64,000 bases of DNA from assembly GCF_015832195.1 (NCBI RefSeq), contig NC_052046.1, forward strand, positions 47,192,473-47,256,472, in the 5' to 3' direction. Within the stretch, counting starts at the first letter, position 1. Each line of letters starts with the position of its first letter. The position numbers and the translations under genes are program-made. Below are positions 50,441 through 61,100 of this stretch, one piece after another. The notes beneath the pieces were generated by a model. It saw only the letters and a program-made list of their open reading frames with translations, was not told the DNA's origin and ran no database searches. This DNA is from Motacilla alba alba. Taxonomy: Eukaryota; Chordata; Aves; Passeriformes; Motacillidae.

Positions 50441-52450
50441 TTGGATGTGCAATATTGAACACAGAATGTTGAGGTAATAACAGATCTGACCAGAGCATGT
50501 TAAAATAAAATTGTTACAAACATTCATTGTATTGGTTTAGCAGTTGTTAGTTACAATGCAGACATATTTTCTCTCATATTTGTTTAGTCTCTCTTATACG
50601 GATAATACCTTACTTGCAATTTGTGTTCTCTGTGGTATTTCACAGGGTTTATTCAGTGACAATGTCTCTCCTCATGACACCAATCTGGTGTCTGTATTCA
50701 GTATTGCAGACAGATCTATATTTTTGGAGTCATCTGGTGAGAGTGATTAATAATCGCATATTTGTTTTTTTCTTCTCAGAGGTACAAACTTTTTCTTTCC
50801 TTGTCCTCCAGGCTGATTACAGTAGTTGAGAATTTTAAAGATTTTGAATATCCTTTGACTACCCTTGAAACCAACCTGGTCCTTTTGTTAGGAGCCAACA
50901 CATTATTGCATATGGTTCAGGTCTTGTTTAAAGTGAGACAAGTAATTCAGAATATTACCCAAAGATCTGCGTAAAGGTTGGATAGTTTGAAATGGCAAGG
51001 AGTGTGGGATTGTTTGAGCGAGTACTTGGGGCAGTGGACACTTCCAATGTGTTTGTACCTTACCCTTGAACAAATTCAGAATCCAGAAAAACTAGTAAAG
51101 TGTTTCTTTAAAAAGAGTGCTGGCGCTCCAGAGAGGACCCAAATCACTGCAAAGTGTTGGGGCCTGGCCAGCCTTATTGAGCCGTGTTCAACACTGCTCA
51201 GTGGCCTCAGGAGGGTCTGTGAAGCTGACAATGAGATGACAGCAGGGCCTGCAGCTGGTCCCACGACCGTGACAGACACTGAGGCTGCTCCAACGCCAGC
51301 GATGGGCACTGCCACCAAAACTGCTGAAACAAAATCTACAGGTGCGCTGGCAGCGGGGCCTGCAGAGACACAGAAAAGTACATGAAGGTCACCTGGTAAA
51401 AAAGCTTTCACAAAAACAGTCAAGGAGAAGAGGGAGAGCAAAGAGGAGGAAGAAGCAAAACCATCACAAGAGTGGTTTTCAGGGCCATCCTCAAGGCCAT
51501 CAGTGGAACTGGAAGAGGAGACGGAAGAGACAACCACATCTCAATCCCTATCTCTGAGTGAGCTCTAGGAGCCAAGAAAATATTTCAGCCATCATTCATG
51601 TGAGCATTTTACTGCCTGTCCCCAGTGCTGGGACAATGGAGAGAAAAATGTGGCGTTAGAGGGTAAGGAAGCCAGGCAGCTGGGATCACTTGCTGAGGAA
51701 CCAGGCACTGACAAAAATATAGGGAAAAAAAGACACAAGTCCTTAGTCACTGGAGGAGATTCTTATCAAGTGTGAGGGAAAGGTGTTCCTATACAGATGA
51801 TGTTTCATGCAACTCAGGTAAATGGACCACAATAAAGACAGGGATTCAATAACTGAGGGAAATGAAATATGAGAAAGAACTTAATTTTTGACACAGAAAA
51901 CATGCAGCTCCCCACAGATTCAGGTGACCTCTTCTATCAATGAACTTTGTGGAAGAAATTTGTAGAGTGCACCAGCAGTACATGCCAACCCCTTGGCAAC
52001 AATTTTTTGGAAAGCTGATGCACCACCAACAGTCAGTGATGTGATTTGGCAATTCTGGGAATATGAAGAGAGTATTTCTGTCTCCATCATTGTGGCTGTG
52101 GGGAAATTGATAGATAAACTGACAGATAAACTGACTCATGAGTTCCAGCAATTCAGAGAGGATATGTCCTGCTCCCCACCAGTACGGGCCTATATTTCAA
52201 CAACTGACAGCAGATGACCTTTGGCGCAAGAGAGAGGATATAGAAGATACACATCACAGGGTACCCTGTGGCTTTACTTGGGGGACCATGGAGAGGGTAT
52301 GAGGAAGTGGGATGGACACCTTGATCCTAGGTGCACAAGTGCAGGAATTGTGGGGAAAAACAGATGGGTTTTTATCCAGGAAAGTTTCTGCTGTGTCCAG
52401 TGGGCAGTTCTCCAAGAAGAGGGGAAGCTTTTGAGACTTAGAATGATTGA
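50441..52450 (+). pseudogene. ERVL-type internal remnant, gag-like, broken
   Basis: Downstream of the LTR, plus-strand frames at 50978-51385, 51342-51557, 51993-52217 and 52221-52490 resemble successive parts of avian ERVL gag: a tryptophan-rich N-terminal part, an Ala/Pro/Thr-rich linker, a Ser/Glu-rich hinge, and a segment containing SPPVRAYIS. They are in different frames and separated by stops and frameshifts, so no intact protein can be made. Recognisable sequence ceases near 52450; no pol or 3' LTR is seen downstream, so the provirus is truncated by deletion or interruption. Confidence 0.7.
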
Positions 52451-55400
52451 GGCGTATTGTTCTTGCAGAACAGAAACCAAACAAAACTAAGCCAAACAAC
52501 CAAACAAAACCCCTAAACATCATAATTAAATTGTTAACACGGGACATCTAATATCCTCTTACTTATTTTGTAGAAACTACAAGGAGGTTTTATGAAAATA
52601 TAATGAATAGGTAATAAAACAGCAATTGTCCTTTTTCATAACAATTCATGGTCACTTGACATGAAGACAGTATATCACTTGATAAAGTGGAGTTATCTAG
52701 CACATTCTAGCAGTATCTTGCAAAAACAAAACCATAGAAACTTTCTACCATATCTAATCTAGTTCCTACTTCTAGTTGTAGTATTTTGTCTAACTGATTT
52801 GGCACAGCATCCAGCCACTTCTAATTCTCCTTGAGCAATCATGTGTTAGTCAAATGCTTATGGGGAATAGCACAGATGGATGCAAACTAATGATTAGATT
52901 TTGATTGCTGATTTTATGAAGAATCAAATCTTGTACTTCTAGCCATTATTTCACAGAAATGCCAAATAGGTTAGGCCAGAATGTTTGACTAGAGAAACAA
53001 GGCTCATCTTTTGTCACTCTGTTGTTTCTAAGAGCAAGACTGAAGTAAAACTCTGGCTACTTGCAAAATACATTGAGATGTTTGGGCAAATTTTCATCTC
53101 AAGACTCTTTGAGCTCATGCAATTTGTAACCATATGGAAGGGCTGTAAAGGGTCGTCTGGTAAGAAAAGAGGTCCCAGCGTTTTCATCTGGTAGTGGAAT
53201 TAATATGTAAACTACATCGGCATCCTTCTGCAGACTCTTAGGAACTGCCAAGTACATAAATATAAATCCGGTACTTCACGTGATTCTTAGCCCTGTTGTG
53301 TGAGGAAAGACCCTGATAACTCATTGCTGAATTTGTGCCCCACCACAGTAGTCAGTTAGCTGAGGTGTTTGCTCTGGGAAGGCAGCCTTTTGGAGGAACA
53401 CATGCACACAGACAGGTGTATGCACACACTCCTGTCCCAAGACCTGGTCAACAAGATTCCCTATAGGGCTTGTCTCTCTATCAATCATGGTAGGACAATC
53501 TCAGTTGAAGATGCATCTATGTTAGGTACCTCAGTTAATTGTAAAGTATTAGCTGGGTCATAATACTACGTCTTTTTTCCCTTGGTCTAAAATGTGCAAA
53601 ATATGTTTCTCTGAGGTATTGAAAATCCCAACCTAAATCATGCAAAATACAAATTCTAGTTGAGCTGTTGGGCAATGGCTTCCTCTCCTGCTTCTCACTG
53701 AAGACCCCTTCCTCTGGCAGTAGATCAGGAGATTTTTATAAATAGGCTGGTTGCAAAGCAAACGCAGGTTGCCAGGACATAGCTACCCTTCTGAGATTTG
53801 CAAACATATAGTTATATGTACCTCTGTCCTCCTGGCATATAACCTCATGCAGTTTTCAAAGACAAAGTTAAAATTTTGTCAAGATGGAAAGAATATATGT
53901 ATATAATTTCAGGTAAAGTAAATTATGGGAATCTTGCAGGTCAAGTAGTAATGCTTTGTATAGACAGGAAGTTTTCAGCTTATATAAAGTTTAATAGAAA
54001 TCCAAGCAACTTTAATTCTTTCTTGTAGGTATACTTAATAGTGTCCATAAAATAATGTTTAGTTACTGATTTTTATTTTTTTTTAAGTACAGTGAGTCAT
54101 ATTGGGAGAAAAGGCAAGGTTGCTCCAAAATATTCTGAAATAAATATAAGGCATAACTCTTAGTCATTAGCAACTAATTTTTTTCTTGAGTGATTCAACA
54201 TCCCCTGAACAACTGTGACTACATAAACCACTGCTTTGAAACTGGTCCCTCTGGAGTGATCTTCCTCCATTGATGGAGTTCTTTTTTCTAGAGAGGAGGA
54301 CAGAATAGATGGATGCCAGGATTATTTACAAGCAGTCTAATCTCCCTAACAGCTCTCAGAAACTATTCATCTGGTTCAGAATATGAAGGATACTCAATTA
54401 TTCAATGAAAAGGTTAAGCTTGCGGTAATTATGCACAGTCAGTAATGAAATGTACTTCCCCTGGGTGTTTTTTTAAAAGGATGCAGGCTGACAGATGTTT
54501 ACCACATCCTTTCTGGCAATGTTTTCTGAGGTTTTAGTTTGCGACACTGTTTATACTTATTTTCAAAATGCAGTTCATTTTCTTTAATGCTTTACTGAAG
54601 TTGTAACTGGGTGACAGTGAAGTAAGTCAGCCACAAAAATCTATGCATCCAAGCCATGACAATGCTACTCCTACCATTTTTGTGTAAGTGTGAATATTCT
54701 GCTGCATAAGAAGAGTCAGAGCCACCTTACTGCTGGCTCCACACTTTCATCCTTTCTTACATCTATCCTTCTCTTTGCTTTCAATGTAACACTTTACTTG
54801 TTAAGTATTTTGTACATAGCCATAAATTATGGTACATATGTAGGAGCTTGTAACTGTACTGCTGGTGGCATATTTGGCTGTGGTACTTGGATGTGAGCTG
54901 GCTTTTGTCTTCAGTAATTGTTGAAGGCTTATTTTGTTAATAAATCTTATTGATAAAGCAGTGGGACTCTAAAATGATAAATAGCTTTGCTCTGCCTTTA
55001 ATCAAAGCTATTTCTACCAACATCTTGCCTTGAGTATCAATACTTTGATGAATAAATACTAACACATCATACTGTGCCCACATGAAGAGGCCACACAGAG
55101 GCCTCTGCACGAGGCCTTTCTGCAGTTCCCTGCAGGACTGAGCTTCATGCACACCACCCATGGCATTGAGGTCTCTGCTGGGGAGAAGCGTTATGTCCCA
55201 GTGCCCTCATTGCCAGGGGCAGGGGACACAAAGAGATCTAACTCAGAGTGTCAGAGCACTACTGTGGGCTCTCTGCCAAGAGCAAAAATTATTTGTGAAG
55301 CTTGATCCTTTGGGCAGCGCTGTTTCAGTTATTTGTATCTAGAGGCCGCACCTGTGCTCTTTTCTCCAGGCTGCAGGTCTGTGTATCAGGCTGATCCCAA

Positions 55401-55586
55401 TTCATTGGGTGGCTGAGGGCATTAACACCACAGTGGAAATCAACTGAGTAGAAAAAGAAGGTGGCAAAGAGTTGTATTTAATGCAAATGTTTTCAGAGAC
55501 AGTGCCCAGAGAACTTCTTTGTGCTTCACAGTTTCCCTCTGAATCAGAAGGCCATCATTTGGGTAGGAGATGGCTTTCCCCACATG

Positions 55587-55627
55587 TTTTTTGAATAAAT
55601 GTCCCCAAGGTTTTTTGAATAAATGTC
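55587..55627. repeat. Short tandem duplication, 24-bp period
   Basis: TTTTTTGAATAAATGTC begins at 55587 and again at 55611, separated by CCCAAGG. Confidence 0.85.
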
Positions 55628-57415
55628 ATGGATAAAGAAAGGTTTTTAGCCAGAAGCAAAAGGTTAAGATTATACTTTTACTAAAATATGGATCATTCAC
55701 TGATAGGAAGGACAGATTTAAAGAAGAATCCAACACCAGTTTGCATAACAGTTAAATGTTCCCTGTAACTGATTAGTCTCTTTAAAGGCACAGAGAATAA
55801 GAGTGTGCAAAAAGTAAGTTCTAAATTCAGGTAAGTGCTTAATGGGCGGAGAGTTGAAGTCTTCTGAAGCTGATATGAACTATAGAAACATATAATTATG
55901 CTTTTATTGCTTCTTACTGATCTTTGACACTTTTGTAACTGTTGTCTATATTTTGACTGTGCATTTTTCACTTCATCTATGGTAATGCTGGTTTCTAAGT
56001 GGCTGGGCTACCTGTCTGCTTTCCAGTGCACCTGTATTTTTTTATTTGTCCCTTAAACCAATTACAACATTCCTTCATTAGCTGCACAAAAGCTGTCAAT
56101 GGACAGAAGCTGTGCTGCAAGCATTTTGGGGTAACTGCTGTTATCTGGAGGTACCATGACTACAACAGGACACTGGGCAGTGTGGCCAAAGCCTAAGGGC
56201 TCTGAAAATAAAACCCTACTCTATCTGTCTGCTCTCCTGAGCTTTCATTGACTGAGAGCAAATCTGCAATATCGTGTCTGATTGCCAGTACACACAGGGC
56301 CAATCAGAGTCTGGAGTTAGTGGGAATGGATATAAGATCTCTAATGTTCACAGAAATCTACAAAGAAGAAAAGAAAAAGATTTGTAATGAATTCAAGGTA
56401 ATCCCTGGACTGTGGGTTTGGAATGTTGGGTGGTTTAAGAGATTATTTAGAGTGCCTTCCTTTAAGTAACACCACTTGTGCTGCCTTAATATTTGCAGGT
56501 ATTTGCTCTGAGGGCTGGTCACAAAGGTCCTTGGTGTCATCTGTTGCAGACTAACAAAACAAATTGTTTAAATACTCATTGAACTCCCACACAAAAAGAA
56601 AAGAGTTCAGTTAGACCATCACGTCAAACTGCTGATGGTTTTTCTTATTTCCTGTGGAATCTTTCAGTGGGAAAATGTCTTATGGTGTTTCAAGGATATT
56701 TATTGTGGAGGGACGAACTTACTATGTGTGATTGGTCTTCTATTCTTCCATTATGTCCTTTTCCTCACTTAATGTTTATGCTGCAGTAATGCCCATACCC
56801 TCCATGCAAACTGAGGATGGCACTGCAATAGGAAAAAACAAGGAGCCAACCTTTGGCCTGAAAGATTGGTACACCAGTTTTTGTTTGCTTTTTTTCCATC
56901 TTATTAAAAAAAAAGATTTTGGGAGGTCAGATGACAAATGCAGCAAATGTTTCTACACAAAGGTGCATTGTGTTTCAGCTGTGGGACAGTCAAGGAAGGC
57001 CAGAATACAAGTATAACTAGAACTTCCTAAAGATCTACTGGGCAATATAGATGCCCAGCCATTATAATAAGTATATAATGAGCACATACCTAGGAGAAGA
57101 GATAAACCAAGAGAGGTATTTAAATGAATGTTATTGTTTAGGTTCTTTTCATGAAAACTATGAAATATAAAATTGGACTCTATTTTACAATAAGGCTGAG
57201 GTCAAGGGAATTATGCTGTTGCAAAACAGCAGGATGTGGTTCACAGGCAAAGGAAGAAATCTCTGGAAATGGAGTACTATGAAAATGAGAGAGAGAAGGA
57301 TGAGCTATGTGTCTGAAATTTACCATGATCTTAATCTCTCTTTAATTGATTATATGCCGTGCCATCTCAGTTCTGGAGAAGCATACAAGTGGATGTTTTC
57401 ATATAACCAGTGCTG

Positions 57416-57421
57416 CTGCAT
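57416..57421. repeat. Target-site duplication, left copy
   Basis: CTGCAT directly before the first base of the solo LTR; identical to the right copy. Confidence 0.9.
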
Positions 57422-58105
57422 TGTGGGGTTTCACCCCCGGATTGGGGTGACCCCAAAAGATGGGGTGACCCCAAAAGATGGAAAAGTCCCTCCTCCAACC
57501 CGTGCCTTCGAAGAAAGACTCAGTAGTCTTCTGTTGTCTGTTCTCAAGGTTGTTTATTGTTGGTTATCTAAAAGATTCTTCTCCTGAACTGCTGTGGCCT
57601 GTTCAGCAGGTCAGACAAAGGCACACTGCCCTCCCAGGGGACTGGTGCCATCTTTTATATCATATATTACGTACTACATGTTTATACCTTTTCCCCAATA
57701 CCTACTATCTATATAGAATGGTGACTTTCTACTCTAGACCAATCTGTGAGTGCCAACATCACCAAAGACATGGAGGCTAGGAAGGAGAAAGAAAGAGGAC
57801 AGGGCGCACCCAGATCCCTCCATCTTAGAATCCCTGACTCCCATGTACAAAACTTGGACCCCTGCGTACAAGGCTTAAAACCCCCCCTGTACAGCACTCA
57901 GAAATCCTACCCTTTACTTCGTGACTACTTCTACTACAATATCTAAACTTTTGTGACTTCTTGTTCTTCCTGCAAAGTTGGTAAACTGTTCCATGGGTCA
58001 GATTCAAAGCTACCGGGGTCTCTGGCTGCATGCCAGGGTCTCAGATGCTTTTGACCTGGGTCTGGAACGTCCGAGAATGTCTGTGGGACATTCTGAGTTC
58101 CGACA
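57422..58105 (-). mobile_element. Complete solo LTR, ERVK-like (6-bp target duplication)
   Basis: On the minus strand the 684-bp element runs from TGTCGGAACTCAG to GGGTGAAACCCCACA, with canonical TG...CA ends. It is flanked by a perfect direct repeat CTGCAT (57416-57421 and 58106-58111), and 6-bp duplications are the rule for ERVK-class insertions. A minus-strand TATAAAA lies at 57653-57659 and AATAAA at 57553-57558, in the order U3-R-U5. No internal retroviral sequence lies on either side, so it is a solo LTR left by recombination between two LTRs. The intact ends and duplication suggest a fairly recent insertion. Family assignment rests on structure and general likeness to passerine ERVK LTRs. 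Confidence 0.9.
57444..57479. repeat. 18-bp tandem duplication inside the solo LTR
   Basis: GGGGTGACCCCAAAAGAT occurs at 57444 and again at 57462, inside the U5 end of the LTR. A third, partial likeness (GGGGTTTCACCCC) lies at the LTR edge, so the end is built of related G-rich/C-rich units. Confidence 0.9.
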
Positions 58106-58111
58106 CTGCAT
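58106..58111. repeat. Target-site duplication, right copy
   Basis: CTGCAT directly after the last base of the solo LTR. Confidence 0.9.
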
Positions 58112-61100
58112 GCGAGGTTAAAACAGCCTTGCAGTTGCAGCAGCGGAAAGCACCGTCATAATGCATCAAAGATGAGAGGAAGTAGTTTTCTGAGTGGACC
58201 CTGACCTAAACATGAACTTGATAGCTTCCTTTACCTTGCAGCACATTGGAAAGAAGCAGGACTCCCATTGATAGATATTGCAAGCTGGCAGTGGAAGAGA
58301 TTTGAGTGTAAAAAAAAAAAAGTTAATCCAAAGTTTCTTGAAAGAGTGGAGTGTTGCATCATTACATATCGAAATGTATAATAGAGAACAACATACTAGA
58401 GAACAAAGCAGTGCTCAGCTGGAAACTCTATTTGCAGTTCATGCACACTAGCTGCACCTTCACAGATATAATAATCCTGTGTCGTGACTCGGATGCCAGA
58501 TTTGAAAGTCTGAGGATCAAATTTGAGGTATCACTAATAAAAGATTAGCTCAAACTCTCACCCAGAGGTTTAAGAAAATTAAACTAAACTACTTGCTGCC
58601 TAGGTAATTAATTTTCCCCATTTACAAAGACCCCACTCAGTTACTTTAGTAGTGTCTTTTTTCTCCAACTCTTTAATTTCCTTCTGAAAACTTCCTATAG
58701 CACCACATCCCTTTCTCTATTAAGTCCTCTAAATACTTTAAAATGTATTTTCTTTTTGTTTGGTTGATTTTCTCTTTCTTTTCAGGCCTCAAGGCAAGGA
58801 GCTTTTCCCCAGACAGAGCACTACTAATGCAGGGCACATATGCACATCCGCTGGTGTCCCAGCTTTCTAACCATGGCTGCTGTAAACTTCCCACTGCTCC
58901 TGATGTACCTCCATGCTTTTCCTTTCTTAGAACCAGCTCAGCAGCTTCTGAAAAATAAACAAGGTTTGGGTCTGGCTGTTGGTTCCTTTTCAGCTGTGTC
59001 TTTCTCTCTGCCAGGTGTGGACAGAGGGCCTCTCCTACAGGGCGAGCTGGTGGGGAGAGGAGGAGGAGGGTGTGAGAGAATGAGCTCTTTTCTCTTTGAG
59101 CCCCACATAGGTATCTTTTTTTGGCTGCATATTTACAGAGATTTACAGAGTCTGAAATATTTTAAAAGTTTAAAATTTTTTTGAACATTTCCTCTTCTTT
59201 TGATTATGCAACATATGTATATTATCTAAGTTCAGAATGCAAAGTCATATGAGCTGGGATTTTCAGGCACAGATAAAGAGACTTCAGACAAAGCACCATG
59301 CACAGCCCGGAGTAGCAGAAACTTCCATTCAGTCGCTTTGGCTCAGATTAAATCTTTACAAAACAAACTTTGCAAACATGCATGCAACCGCAGCCTTACT
59401 ACCAGTTTGGCTAGAAATCTCTTATATTCCCGGGAGCATTAGCAGAGGAAGTTTCCCTGGGACCAACTGACAAGGCAGCACTGCAAAGTAAGTGCAAGGA
59501 AAGCAGAGGTGGGAGGATGGAAATACAGGGGTATGTCTCAACTTTTAAAAGAAAACAGAAAATGAGGACCTCCAGGATTGCTACTTTTAAGAGAGCCTGG
59601 GAGAGCTGGATTTTGTTTAAAAACATGTGAAATTTAAAAAAGTGGTTTTTTTTGGTTGGAGCCCCATTATGTCAGACCACAAATGGCTGGGATGCCAGCT
59701 ATTTTATGGCTGCCGGAGGGGAATAAGTTGCTGTATCTAATTTCACTGTATCTATGCTGACTGTAGGGGGGCCACAACACTTCAAGGGCTATCCAACTTT
59801 TCCTTGTATTCAGATTTCATCAGTGGAGTGGCAATAGGGAATACAGTGACTATATAGATCTTTACTTAAGTTTCAGCTTTCTTAGCTTAGCTCTGGAACT
59901 GACACCCACAAAAAAAAAATGAGACCCAAGCAGTGGAGCCATGCGTTAAAAGCATGTGCTTTATTTATGTCACTGAAACTATCAAGAGAATTGGGATAGG
60001 AAGATTGAAAAGTCCAGGCTGGTGTTTCTTAAAAAGCCAAGGACACGAGAACATCCAGCCCTATTTTAAGATAAAGGGGAAAAGGCTGCCAGGAGGAGAA
60101 AGGTTCTTTTCAAGTTGTTGACATGTTAGATGATGCTGTGCTGCAGGGAGGTAACTGTAACATAGTGACTTTTCTATGGATATTTACTCTGACTTCAAGT
60201 CAGTGAGGCTGTTATTGTCATCTCCATTAAATGTGAGCTTGGGGGCATTTTAATGCTACCAGCCTGTGCAATTGTACTGAAGTTTCCCCTGCTAGTACTG
60301 CTTGGTTTTGGTAAAAGTCTCAGCCCAATCAGTAACGCTATTATAGGGTCTTTACAGATCTAGCTTTTTTTAAAAAAGTCACAGTTTTAGCCTGTATGGT
60401 TACTTGGAATTCAATCAAAGTCCATGTGAAATGTTAAAAAATGGCAGGAAAAGAAAAGCAGCACAACATCACAACTGCTTTTCAAATGCTTTTCAAACCC
60501 CACGGTTACTCTGGGCATGACTCATGATTTCTGTATGTCTGGTTAGCTGTAGCTCATCTTTATTTACTGCTTTCTCTAATCTGTGTATCTACACTGGGAT
60601 ACATCTAGGCCATCTGGCTAACATCATGGTGGGAAGAGTACCCACGCCTATATAATTTTGTGGGTCTGTGCTCTGCTCCTCAGTGTGCTCCCTAGACTCT
60701 GTGAGCTCAGCATTTTGCATGGACATCCAGAGCACCTCACAAGGGCCAAAATAAGAATAAGGACTATGATATTTACTGCTAATGCATTGTCTTACATTGA
60801 GCATCTGGGATAGAATGGATTATTGTACGCCTGGTTGCACTTGTGCAACACAGGAGCCATTTTTTCAAAATCTCCATGGCATCAGGGAAACACTTGTTTC
60901 CTTGCCTGTCAGTATTCTCCCCCGCTCTGTGCTGACCCAGGCTCAGTATCTTCCCTGGGGCAAGAGCTCTGCCTCTCTGGTGGCCTTTCTCCTCCCTACC
61001 ACAGTAGTTCATGTAGCAGGTAAACTTGGCCGACATTTCAGTAGCCAACATGTCTGTAAAAATGCAGTCACTCCTTCTGGGGCAGCTGCACCAGGAAGGC

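Larger units (their letters stand above)
52451..57421. other. Intergenic sequence
   Basis: No exon recognised. Contains a 24-bp-period duplication of TTTTTTGAATAAATGTC (55587-55627). Open frames here are short and unsupported. Confidence 0.5.

Noticed and set aside
57213..58031. Open frames within and beside the solo LTR
   Set aside because: They cross the LTR boundary or its internal duplication and encode no known protein.
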